Part shown: positions 7,095 through 14,073 of the stretch, one piece after another | Layout: each line of letters begins with the position of its first letter | How positions within the stretch are numbered: the stretch's first letter is position 1 | Assembly (NCBI GenBank): GCA_002360535.1 | Contig: DEQR01000020.1 | Coordinates: 1-64,000 of the forward strand | Length of the DNA stretch: 64,000 nucleotides | Direction: 5' to 3' | From: Thiobacillus sp. UBA3361 | GTDB lineage: Bacteria > Pseudomonadota > Gammaproteobacteria > Burkholderiales > Thiobacillaceae | Translations under genes and position numbers: made by a program | The notes under the pieces: generated by a model | Databases searched by the model: none | The model's input: the letters and a program-made list of their open reading frames with translations, nothing else | Told to the model about the DNA's origin: nothing

Positions 7095-8231
7095 ATGAAA
7101 TACGTCGATGAATTCCGTGACGGCGCCATCGCCAAGCGCATCTCCGCCGCCATCGCCAACCAGGTCCGGCCCGACCGCCGCTACAACTTCATGGAGTTCT
7201 GCGGCGGCCACACCCACGCCATCTCCCGCTACGGCGTGCCGGACCTGCTGCCCGCCAACGTGCGCATGATCCACGGCCCCGGCTGCCCGGTGTGCGTGCT
7301 GCCCATCGGCCGCATCGACCTGGCCATCAGGCTGGCCCTGGAGCAGGGCGCCATCCTCTGCACCTACGCCGACACCCTGCGCATCCCTGCCTCCGGCGGC
7401 CTGTCCCTGATGAAGGCCAAGGCCCGGCGCGGGGACATCCGCATGGTCTATGCGGTGACCGACGCCCTGAAGATCGCCCGGGACAACCCGGACAAGGAAG
7501 TGGTGTTCTTCGCCATCGGCTTCGAGACCACCACACCTCCCACGGCGGTAGCCATCAGGCAGGCCCGGGCCGAGGGCCTGAAGAACTTCAGCGTGCTGTG
7601 CTGCCACGTGCTGACGCCGTCCGCCATCATGAACATCCTGGAATCGCCGGAGGTGCGGGAACTGGGCACCGTGCCCTTGGACGGCTTCATCGGCCCCGCC
7701 CACGTGTCCACGGTGATCGGCAGCCGGCCCTACGAGTTCTTCGCCGAGGAATACCGCAAGCCCGTGGTCATCGCCGGCTTCGAGCCCCTGGACGTGATGC
7801 AGGCCATCCTCATGCTGGTGCGCCAGGTGAACGAGGGCCGCGCCACAGTGGAGAACGAGTTCACCCGGGCCGTGACCCCCGAGGGCAACGTGAAGGCCCA
7901 GAACCTGGTGTCCGAGGTGTTCGAGCTGCGCCGCAGTTTCGAATGGCGGGGCCTGGGGGAGGTGCCCTACTCCGCCCTGAAGATCCGCGCGGGCTTCGCC
8001 GAGTTCGATGCGGAGCAGCGCTTCCACCTGGAATACCAGCCCGTGCCGGACAACAAGGCCTGCGAATGCGGCGCCATCCTGCGGGGCGTGAAGAATCCCA
8101 CGGACTGCAAGATCTTCGGCAACGTGTGCACGCCGGAGAACCCCATGGGGAGCTGCATGGTGTCCTCGGAAGGGGCCTGCGCGGCCCACTACACCTATGG
8201 GCGGTATAAGGATGTGGAGGCGACGGAATGA
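7095..8231 (+). CDS. hypD: Hydrogenase formation iron-sulfur protein HypD
   Basis: 378 residues. HypD is the [4Fe-4S] scaffold that, with HypC, assembles Fe(CN)2CO. The catalytic Cys36 lies in FCGGHTH, Cys64/Cys67 in HGPGCPVC, and the C-terminal cluster cysteines lie in CECGAILRG, DCKIFG, NVCTPENPMGSCMVS and GAC. The start at ATG 7095 gives the canonical MKYVDEFRD beginning; the frame is open upstream only through the attC-like DNA. The stop overlaps an ATG (8228-8231, ATGA) that opens the small bridging frame leading to hypE. Confidence 0.97.
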   Translation: MKYVDEFRDGAIAKRISAAIANQVRPDRRYNFMEFCGGHTHAISRYGVPDLLPANVRMIHGPGCPVCVLPIGRIDLAIRLALEQGAILCTYADTLRIPASGGLSLMKAKARRGDIRMVYAVTDALKIARDNPDKEVVFFAIGFETTTPPTAVAIRQARAEGLKNFSVLCCHVLTPSAIMNILESPEVRELGTVPLDGFIGPAHVSTVIGSRPYEFFAEEYRKPVVIAGFEPLDVMQAILMLVRQVNEGRATVENEFTRAVTPEGNVKAQNLVSEVFELRRSFEWRGLGEVPYSALKIRAGFAEFDAEQRFHLEYQPVPDNKACECGAILRGVKNPTDCKIFGNVCTPENPMGSCMVSSEGACAAHYTYGRYKDVEATE

Positions 8232-8398
8232 CTACTTACGGGTTGGATACGCCGCTGAAATCCCCCCCGGCCCCCCTTTGGGAAAGAGGGGAGAAAACCA
8301 GCCCTCCTAGAGCGAAGGGTTCCTCCCTTTTGCAAAGGGAGGACAGGAGGGATTTGACGGCGCCTGGAACACCCACCACGCCGGGCATCACCCCATGA
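8228..8398 (+). other. 56-codon bridging frame between hypD and hypE, spanning repeat R3
   Basis: An open frame starts at the ATG overlapping the hypD stop and ends with a TGA overlapping the hypE ATG (ATGA at both ends). It reads MTTYGLDTPLKSPP, then through repeat R3 in a frame different from that used in hypF. It is most likely not a functional protein. Its continuous opening could let ribosomes travel from hypD to hypE. The equal ATGA ends could also be a short duplication left by insertion at an original hypD-hypE overlap. Confidence 0.45.
8257..8354 (+). repeat. Composite palindromic repeat copy R3 (hypD-hypE junction)
   Basis: 98 bp, same orientation as R1/R2. Hairpin loops are GGG (left, with one mismatch in the right arm, AAAGAGGGG) and TGC (right). 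Its left half is nearly identical to the reverse complement of the right half of R4, so hypE is bracketed by matching inverted half-elements. Confidence 0.9.
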
Positions 8399-9447
8399 GC
8401 GGCCAAGTCAAGAAAGGTTACGTCCGCCCCCTGGACAACAAACACGGCCGGGTGGACATGAGCCATGGCGGCGGCGGCCGGGCCATGGTGCAGCTCATCA
8501 CCGAACTGTTCGCCAGGCATCTCGGCAACGAATACCTGGCCCAGGGCAACGACGGCGCCTGCCTGCCCCCGGGCAACGGCCGCTTGGTGGTGTCCACGGA
8601 CAGCCACGTGGTCTCGCCCCTGTTCTTTCCCGGTGGCGACATCGGCTGCCTGTCGGTCCACGGCACGGTGAACGACGTGGCGGTGATGGGCGCCACGCCC
8701 CTGTACCTCACCGCCGGCTTCATCCTGGAGGAAGGCTTTCCTCTGGCGGACCTGGCCCGCATCGTCGAATCCATGGCCAGGGCCGCGAATGAGGCCGGCG
8801 TGAAGCTGGTGGCGGGCGACACCAAGGTGGTGGAGCAGGGCAAGGGGGACGGGGTGTTCATCACCACCACCGGCGTGGGCTTCCTGCCCGAGGGCCTCCA
8901 CCTCTCCGGCGACCTGGCCCGGCCCGGCGACGCGGTGCTGGTGTCCGGCAGCATCGGCGACCACGGCGTGGCCATCATGAGCCGGCGGGAGAACCTCTCC
9001 TTCGACGCCCCCATCCTGTCGGACACGGCGGCGCTGAACGGCCTGACGGCCAACCTGCTGGCCAGCGGCGCCCACATCAAGGTCATGCGGGACCCCACCC
9101 GGGGCGGCCTGGCGGCCACCCTCAACGAGATCGCCCACCAGTCGGGCGTGGGCATCCACCTGGAAGAGGCGGCCATCCCCGTGAAGCCCGAAGTGAACGC
9201 CGCCTGCGAGCTGCTGGGCCTGGACCCCCTGAACATCGCCAACGAAGGCAAGCTCATCGCCATCTGCGCCGCCGGGGACGCGGACAAGCTCCTCACTGCC
9301 ATGCGCGCCCATCCCCTGGGCCGGGAGGCCGCCATCATCGGCAAGGTGGTGGAAGACCCCAACGCCTTCGTGCAGATGAAGACCCGCTTCGGCGGCCGGC
9401 GCATGGTGGACTGGCTGTCGGGCGAGCAGCTGCCCCGGATTTGCTGA
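8395..9447 (+). CDS. hypE: Hydrogenase maturation protein HypE
   Basis: 350 residues; PurM-like enzyme that dehydrates the C-terminal thiocarbamate made by HypF to thiocyanate and donates CN to the HypC-HypD complex. The C-terminal LPRIC places the modified Cys at residue 350, the last position, as the family requires. The N-terminal HGRVDMSHGGGGRAMVQLI and the FPGGDIGCLSVHGTVNDVAVMGA region carry the ATP-binding motifs of the PurM fold; DPTRGGLAATLNEIA is also conserved. The ATG at 8395 overlaps the stop of the bridging frame. Confidence 0.97.
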   Translation: MSGQVKKGYVRPLDNKHGRVDMSHGGGGRAMVQLITELFARHLGNEYLAQGNDGACLPPGNGRLVVSTDSHVVSPLFFPGGDIGCLSVHGTVNDVAVMGATPLYLTAGFILEEGFPLADLARIVESMARAANEAGVKLVAGDTKVVEQGKGDGVFITTTGVGFLPEGLHLSGDLARPGDAVLVSGSIGDHGVAIMSRRENLSFDAPILSDTAALNGLTANLLASGAHIKVMRDPTRGGLAATLNEIAHQSGVGIHLEEAAIPVKPEVNAACELLGLDPLNIANEGKLIAICAAGDADKLLTAMRAHPLGREAAIIGKVVEDPNAFVQMKTRFGGRRMVDWLSGEQLPRIC

Positions 9448-10083
9448 GTGGGTGGGAAGACTCTAATCCCCCCTAGCCCCCCTTTAGAAAAGGGGGGAAC
9501 AAACCCGGGCGCTTCGACACCGGACACTCCCCCCTTTCCCAAAGGGGGGCCGGGGGGGATTCCGGCGGCAACCAAGCCTTCCGCGCTCAACGAGTACGAA
9601 CACTGCCTGAAACCCCTCGCACGACAGCTCCGTAGCAACCAGACCGAAGCCGAACAGAAACTCTGGTTTCACCTTCGTCGAGACCAGTTGGGCGTCAGGT
9701 TTTACCGCCAACGCCCCCTGGGGCCCTACATCCTGGATTTCTACGCCCCGAAAGCCAAATTGGCGGTGGAACTGGACGGCAGCCAGCATTACGACGACTC
9801 GGCACAACAGCGGAAGGATGCCCGGCGGGATGCCTGGCTGAATGCCCAGGGTATCCGTGTCCTGCGCTTCGACGACCGGCAGGCTCTGATTGAGACAGAA
9901 GCCGTGCTGGAGGTGATTTTTCAGGCTGTGCGCGATGGCACTGCTGTAGGAATCCCCCCCAGCCCCCCTTTAGCAAAGGGGGGAGAGGATTCACAGCCCA
10001 TGACCGAAGGGTCCCTCCCTTTCATAAAGGGAGGACAGGAGGGATTTGAGGGCGCCTCCAATCCACCCCGGAGCGCCAAGTAA
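9448..10083 (+). CDS. DUF559 (PD-(D/E)XK-like, Vsr-related) endonuclease with repeat-encoded ends
   Basis: The frame opens with a GTG directly after the hypE stop and has 211 codons. Residues ~5-38 come from repeat R4 and ~168-200 from repeat R5. The DUF559 core lies between (LKPLARQLRSNQTEAEQKLW, LGVRFYRQRPLGPYILDFYA, KLAVELDGSQHYDD, RDAWLNAQGIRVLRF). Asp97 and Glu108-Leu-Asp110 fit the D...ExD/K core of Vsr-like nucleases. No ATG lies between 9448 and the core, so the repeat also supplies the translation start. The bracketing by the repeat suggests the gene belongs to the repeat's own mobility or maintenance; that role is inferred. Confidence 0.8.
   Translation: MGGKTLIPPSPPLEKGGTNPGASTPDTPPFPKGGPGGIPAATKPSALNEYEHCLKPLARQLRSNQTEAEQKLWFHLRRDQLGVRFYRQRPLGPYILDFYAPKAKLAVELDGSQHYDDSAQQRKDARRDAWLNAQGIRVLRFDDRQALIETEAVLEVIFQAVRDGTAVGIPPSPPLAKGGEDSQPMTEGSLPFIKGGQEGFEGASNPPRSAK
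9464..9561 (+). repeat. Composite palindromic repeat copy R4 (left flank of the DUF559 gene)
   Basis: 98 bp. Left hairpin loop AGA, right loop CCC. The right half differs from the other copies: it has CCCCCC arms and ends GGGGGGGATT, and as reverse complement it matches the left half of R3. It is read in frame as IPPSPPLEKGG...TPPFPKGGPGGIP at the N-terminus of the nuclease. Confidence 0.9.
9949..10046 (+). repeat. Composite palindromic repeat copy R5 (right flank of the DUF559 gene)
   Basis: 98 bp, standard form. Loops are AGC and CAT. It is read in frame as IPPSPPLAKGG...EGSLPFIKGGQEGF at the C-terminus of the nuclease. With R4 it brackets a 387-bp unique core (9562-9948). Confidence 0.9.
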
Positions 10084-10085
10084 AC

Positions 10086-11855
10086 ATGCGCATCCTCTTC
10101 CTCACCCACGCCTTCAACAGCCTCACCCAGCGGCTGTATGTGGAACTGAGCCGGCTGGGCCACGAGGTCTCCATCGAGTTCGACATCAACGACAGCGTCA
10201 CTACCGAGGCGGTGGACCTGTTCCGGCCCCACCTGATCCTGGCGCCCTACCTACGCCGGGCCATCCCGGAGGCCATCTGGCGAAACCACCTGTGCCTGGT
10301 GCTGCACCCGGGCATCGTGGGGGACCGGGGGCCCTCGGCCCTGGACTGGGCCATCCTGAAGGGGGAAAAGGAATGGGGCGTGACCCTGCTCCAGGCGGAA
10401 GCGGAGATGGATGCCGGGCCGGTATGGGCCAGCGAGACCTTCCCCCTGCGGCAGGCGAAGAAATCCAGCATCTACCGCAACGAGGTGACCGAGGCCGCCG
10501 TGCGGGTGGTGATGACGGCCTTGGAGCGGCTGCCGGATTACCGCGCAGGGAAGTGGCAACCCCAGGCCGTGCCCCTGCGTCCCATGCATGCCCTCATGCA
10601 GCAGGCGGACCGGGCCATCGACTGGGCCCATGACAATACCGAGACCGTGCTGGCCAAGCTCAATGCCGCCGACGGTTTTCCCGGGGTGAAAGACGCGCTC
10701 CTCGGCCACCCCTGCCACCTGTTCAATGCCCATGCCTTCCACGCCCGGGGCACGCCCGGCGCGGTCCTGGGCCGCAGCGGTGAAGGCGTGGTACGGGCCA
10801 CCACCGACGGCGCGGTACGCGTCGGCCATGTGAAACGGGAGGGAGGCATCAAATTGCCGGTGGCGGTGGCGTTCACGGAAATACTGTCCTTGGCGGAAAT
10901 GGATGCCTCCGCGAATCCCCCCCGGCCCCCCTTTTCCAAAGGGGGGAGCAACCACGACGATGACCGAAGGGTCCCCCCCTTTGCAAAAGGGGGGACAGGG
11001 GGGATTCCCGCCGCCCCGGACATCCGCTACGAGGAAGCCGAGGGCGTGGGCTATCTCCACTTCGACTTCTACAACGGCGCCATGGGCACGGACGCCTGCC
11101 GGCGCCTGCTGGCCGCCTACGAGGCCGCCCGGCTGCAGCCCACCCGGGTCATCGTCCTCCTGGGCGGGCCGGACTTCTTCAGCAACGGCCTGGACCTGAA
11201 TCGCATCGAGGCGGCGGACAGTCCGCCGGACGAATCCTGGCGCAACATCGAGGCCATGGACGAACTGTGCCGGGCGGTGATCGAGACCGGCACCCACCAC
11301 ACGGTTGCAGCCCTCCAGGGCAACGCCGGGGCCGGCGGCGCCTTCCTGGCCCTGGCGGTGGACTGCGTCTGGGCCCGGGAGGGGGTGATCCTCAACCCCC
11401 ACTACAAGAACATGGGCAACCTTTACGGCTCCGAATACTGGACCTACCTGCTGCCCAGGCGGGTGGGCTCGGAGGCCGGCCGTGCCATCATGGAAAACCG
11501 CCTGCCCCTGGGCGCCTGGCAGGCCGCACAATCGGGCTTCATCGACGACAGCATCGAAGCCGATCCGTCCGCCTTCGTGGGTGAAGTGCGGCGACGCGCC
11601 GCGGAACTGGCCGCCTCCGCCGACTTGGCGGCACGACTCGCGGCCAAGAGGGAGACCCGCCGACGGGACGAGGCCAACAAACCCCTCGAGCGGTACCGCG
11701 ACGAGGAACTGGTCCAGCTGCGGCGCAATTTCTTCGGTTTCGACCCCGCCTATCACGTGGCCAGGCACCACTTCGTGCACAAGACACCCCATTCCTGGAC
11801 CCCCAGGCACCTGGCCCGACACCGCGAACTGGGGTGGACGGTTCCCTCGGCCTAA
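10086..11855 (+). CDS. hypX: HypX/HoxX, CO-forming hydrogenase maturation factor
   Basis: 589 residues. HypX uses N10-formyl-tetrahydrofolate to form formyl-CoA and then releases CO for the active-site iron, allowing oxygen-tolerant [NiFe]-hydrogenases to mature in air. The N-terminal formyltransferase-like domain has VLHPGIVGDRGPSALDWAIL; the C-terminal enoyl-CoA hydratase/isomerase-like domain has LLGGPDFFSNGLDLNRIE and ALQGNAGAGGAFLALAVD. Residues ~276-307 are the in-frame repeat R6, placed in the linker between the two domains. The gene starts 2 bp after the DUF559 stop and ends the operon. It implies an oxygen-tolerant hydrogenase elsewhere in the genome. Confidence 0.95.
   Translation: MRILFLTHAFNSLTQRLYVELSRLGHEVSIEFDINDSVTTEAVDLFRPHLILAPYLRRAIPEAIWRNHLCLVLHPGIVGDRGPSALDWAILKGEKEWGVTLLQAEAEMDAGPVWASETFPLRQAKKSSIYRNEVTEAAVRVVMTALERLPDYRAGKWQPQAVPLRPMHALMQQADRAIDWAHDNTETVLAKLNAADGFPGVKDALLGHPCHLFNAHAFHARGTPGAVLGRSGEGVVRATTDGAVRVGHVKREGGIKLPVAVAFTEILSLAEMDASANPPRPPFSKGGSNHDDDRRVPPFAKGGTGGIPAAPDIRYEEAEGVGYLHFDFYNGAMGTDACRRLLAAYEAARLQPTRVIVLLGGPDFFSNGLDLNRIEAADSPPDESWRNIEAMDELCRAVIETGTHHTVAALQGNAGAGGAFLALAVDCVWAREGVILNPHYKNMGNLYGSEYWTYLLPRRVGSEAGRAIMENRLPLGAWQAAQSGFIDDSIEADPSAFVGEVRRRAAELAASADLAARLAAKRETRRRDEANKPLERYRDEELVQLRRNFFGFDPAYHVARHHFVHKTPHSWTPRHLARHRELGWTVPSA
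10913..11006 (+). repeat. Composite palindromic repeat copy R6 (inside hypX)
   Basis: 94 bp. Loops are TCC and GCA; the right arms are CCCCCCTTT/AAAGGGGGG rather than CCTCCCTTT. It is read in frame as NPPRPPFSKGG...VPPFAKGGTGGIP in the interdomain linker of HypX. It shares ATGACCGAAGGGTCCC with R5, so the two may be closely related copies. Confidence 0.9.
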
Positions 11856-11956
11856 CCACAACCGGCGAGGGCGATTCGAACGCATGCTCAGGACATGGGC
11901 TGGAGTTGGCCCCCCGGCGCTGCCAATACTTCGCTACCCGAGTTTGCGCCTGCGAC

Positions 11957-12364
11957 ATGACCCTCAATGCCTGGACGCTTTAGACCACTCAGATCGCCGT
12001 CGAGACGGCGGCCATTCTTGCCTTTGCTGTGTCCGGCCTGCTTGCGGCTGCGCGCAAGAGGCTCGATGTCGTCGGCATTAGCGTTGTGGTCGGGCTGAGC
12101 GCTTTTGGCGGCGGTACGCTGCGCGACATCCTGCTCGACCGGCGTCCGTTCTTCTGGGTCGAACATTCCATCTGGCTCTGGGCGTTGCTCGGATTGTCCA
12201 TTCTCGCCATGGCCTGCATGCGGCAGCAGCACTTCGCGCCGACGGAACGCGCGGTGCAATGACCTGACGCGATCGGGCTCGGACTCTTCACCGCCAGCGG
12301 TACGCACATCGCCCTGGCGGCAGGCATGCCGGGGATCGTCACGGTACTGATGGGCATATGTTGA
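11957..12364 (+). pseudogene. Decayed UPF0126/TRIC-type membrane protein gene
   Basis: One frame from ATG 11957 reads MTLNAWTL-stop, then ILAFAVSGLLAAARKRLDVV, GGGTLRDILLDRRPFFWVE, a stop, then DAIGLGLFTASGTHIALAAG and a stop. This is the two-half pattern (GGGTLRD, DAxGLGLF) of the UPF0126 family, small membrane proteins related to TRIC cation channels. In-frame stops at 11981, 12260 and 12362 break it, and the end of the second half is missing where the IS21 remnant begins. The part from 12029 to 12262 is still open but is only a fragment. Confidence 0.8.
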
Positions 12365-12465
12365 TACCGGCCGAATTCTGATCAGGGATTCCGGTTGAAT
12401 TTTGACCAGGGAAGAAGGCCGCCCCGGCGAGGGGGCGGTTGTGGATAAGTGTAACGATTTTGGGG

Positions 12466-12951
12466 TTAGAAGGGGTCGTCGGCGGGGGGCTCCCGTTTGG
12501 CTTTCTCCCTGGCCTTGATCCTGGATTTGGCAGTAGCGCTGCTATGCCTGAAGCGGTACGACTCGTTACCGGTCTCGACGATATGGCAGTGATGGGTCAG
12601 CCGATCCAGGAGCGCCGTGGTTATCTTGGCATCGCCGAAGACGCTGGCCCACTCCCCGAAGGTCAGGTTGGTGGTGAAGGCCAGGTCCGCGAGTTCCTTG
12701 ATCAGTCGTTCATCCACCTTCGCCTGGGCGAAGTCGAAGCCAGCCAAGTCGCGGTGTACCGGGAAGCGCGCCGACTTGAGCTGGTAGCTGACCGAGCGCA
12801 TGGCCCGGTCGGTGTGTTCCGCCTGGAGCAGGTGTTCGATCAGCCAGCGCGAGGCATCGATCCCGACGCTGCCTTGGGCGGTCAGGTCGGCCCAGGCCCC
12901 AGGCATGCCGTAGAGGCGCAACTCCTTGAGTTCGCTCATCACATCACGCAT
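12466..12951 (-). pseudogene. istB: istB with internal deletion of the ATPase core
   Basis: 161 codons from an ATG with a strong RBS (GAGGAGG). The N-terminal part (MSELKELRLYGMPGAW to KELADLAF) and the C-terminal part (TTNLTFGEWASVFGDAK, LLDRLTHHCHIVETGNES) are typical IstB. About 80-90 residues that normally lie between, including Walker A and Walker B of the AAA+ domain, are gone without loss of frame. The product cannot act as the IS21 helper ATPase. The reading frame is otherwise intact, so the deletion may be recent, or the fragment may persist as a small protein. Confidence 0.85.
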
Positions 12952-13243
12952 GGCCCACCTCCTCGGCACGGAGCTGGTCATAGCGGCCGGCATCGGCCAC
13001 CGGCGCCTCGGATACTGTCAGGTCAGTTTCCACCTTGGGGATGACCGGCGTCGGTCTCAGCCGAGCCAGAACGTTGTGGATATGCTCGGCATTGACCGCG
13101 CCCGATTCCAGGACCAGTTCCACCGCCACCAGAACGGCTTCCAGCCCCACCTTCGGCACCGTAGCCAAGACCTCGGCCATGACCCGGTCGCCGCCCTCGC
13201 GCTTGAGCAGCAGGGCACGCAGGCGTTGCAGCGTCTCGGGCAG
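12944..13243 (-). pseudogene. istA: istA C-terminal fragment
   Basis: About 100 codons reading LPETLQRLRALLLKREGGDR, VLVAVELVLESGAVNAEHIH and ending GRYDQLRAEEVGHA, the usual C-terminus of IstA transposases. The catalytic DDE domain is absent; upstream sequence past ~13260 shows no IstA similarity. The stop overlaps the istB start region by 8 bp, as in intact IS21 elements. Confidence 0.8.
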
Positions 13244-13489
13244 GTCGCGCTCGCGCCTCCCGCATGGCGAAAGCGACAGGAAGGACCCATCGGATTTCTG
13301 CCGGCCATCAGGCCCCAAAAAATGACCACCTGCGGGTGGTCAGGAAAACCTTCCATTGCGGAAGGACAGGGAGGTGGGTCGTCTGGCCGACGTTAACGAA
13401 ATCCTATGGCAAATCCGGCCGGGATGTTGCACGCCCAAAAAGCGACCATGCCCCTTCATTGCCGCCGTGCTGCCCAGATTCACGCCAAT

Positions 13490-13837
13490 TCACGTCAAAT
13501 CACCATGGTCGTCCGCGTCATCGTACAGCCACGCCGGGATGTCGCGTTGGCCATGCAGTACGCGCCAGACGTCGATGCGATCGGGCAGTTCGACGTAGAA
13601 GACGAGGTAGGGATAGTGCCGCAATGGCCAAGAGCGCAGGCCGGGCAGGTTCAGCTCATGGGCATGGCGTGGTGAGCCGCTGGCCGGTTGGCTGGCGATG
13701 TGGCGGTATGCCTGCTCCAGCGACTCGACGAAGCCGAGTGCGATCTGCTCGCCCGCTTCGGTCAGATAGTAGTCGACAGCATCTTCGACATCCCGGCAGG
13801 CCAGTTCGCGCGGGATGATGGGCTTGGCCTGCTTCAC
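13490..13837 (-). CDS. parE: ParE/RelE-family toxin
   Basis: 115 residues. IIPRELACRDVEDAVDYYLT, ALGFVESLEQAYRHI, LPGLRSWPLRHYPYLVFYVE and IDVWRVLHGQRDIPAWL follow the ParE/RelE-like fold; PYLVFYV and RVLHGQRD are hallmark strands. ParE toxins inhibit DNA gyrase, whereas RelE-type toxins cut mRNA on the ribosome; the pairing with a ParD-type antitoxin favours ParE. The GTG start overlaps the antitoxin stop (GTGA). The 246 bp beyond its end (13244-13489) carry no gene, only short hairpins such as GACCACC-TGCG-GGTGGTC near 13325. Confidence 0.85.
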   Translation of the reverse strand: MKQAKPIIPRELACRDVEDAVDYYLTEAGEQIALGFVESLEQAYRHIASQPASGSPRHAHELNLPGLRSWPLRHYPYLVFYVELPDRIDVWRVLHGQRDIPAWLYDDADDHGDLT

Positions 13838-14073
13838 CCGGTCTTGCGTCGTTGGACTCGATCGCGCAGGCCGCCGAAGTAGGCTGCATCAGCCGGTTTC
13901 CCGGGCGCGGACTCGGCGCCCTGCAGCAGCAGGCCGCGCAGCCGGGTGCGGTCCTGGTCCTTGCGGATCAGCTCGCGCACATACTCGCTGCTGGTGCCAT
14001 AGCCGCGCTGGACGACCTGCTCGTCCACGAAGGACTTGAGGGAGTCGGGAAGTGAGATGTTCATCGTGCTCAT
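13834..14073 (-). CDS. parD: ParD-family antitoxin
   Basis: 79 residues. The N-terminal ribbon-helix-helix segment is MSTMNISLPDSLKSFVDEQV, then QRGYGTSSEYVRELIRKDQD; the C-terminal half (LLLQGAESAPGKPADAAYFG, LRDRVQRRKTG) would wrap the toxin. It binds DNA to repress its own operon; a matching palindrome lies 17 bp upstream (14090-14110). Its ATG overlaps the stop of the DUF6362 gene, and its own stop overlaps the toxin start. Confidence 0.88.
   Translation of the reverse strand: MSTMNISLPDSLKSFVDEQVVQRGYGTSSEYVRELIRKDQDRTRLRGLLLQGAESAPGKPADAAYFGGLRDRVQRRKTG

Larger units (their letters stand above)
12362..13260 (-). mobile_element. IS21-family insertion sequence remnant
   Basis: Minus-strand fragments of both IS21 genes are present: the 3' end of istA and a shortened istB. 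The segment at 12362-12412 (TTCTGATCAGGG and TTTTGACCAGGG motifs) resembles the repeated terminal sequences of IS21 elements of this group. It starts exactly where the UPF0126 similarity stops. The other end and most of istA are missing, so the element cannot move on its own. The right boundary is approximate. Confidence 0.75.

Noticed and set aside
3836..11006. The six repeats as a CRISPR array
   Set aside because: Copies are 0.5-4 kb apart, lie inside genes, and have no regular spacers or cas genes.
3836..11006. The repeats as rho-independent terminators
   Set aside because: They lack a U-tract, and three copies lie in frame inside genes that must be transcribed through.
11876..11935. A partial tRNA (GCGATTCGAAC resembles an inverted T-loop)
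   Set aside because: No acceptor or anticodon stem could be built around it.
12029..12262. An intact small membrane protein gene
   Set aside because: The same frame continues UPF0126 similarity on both sides of its stops, so this is a piece of a broken gene.
13319..13489. Small hairpins after the IS21 remnant as an IS end or attachment site
   Set aside because: Stems are 6-7 bp, not repeated elsewhere, and do not match the other IS end.
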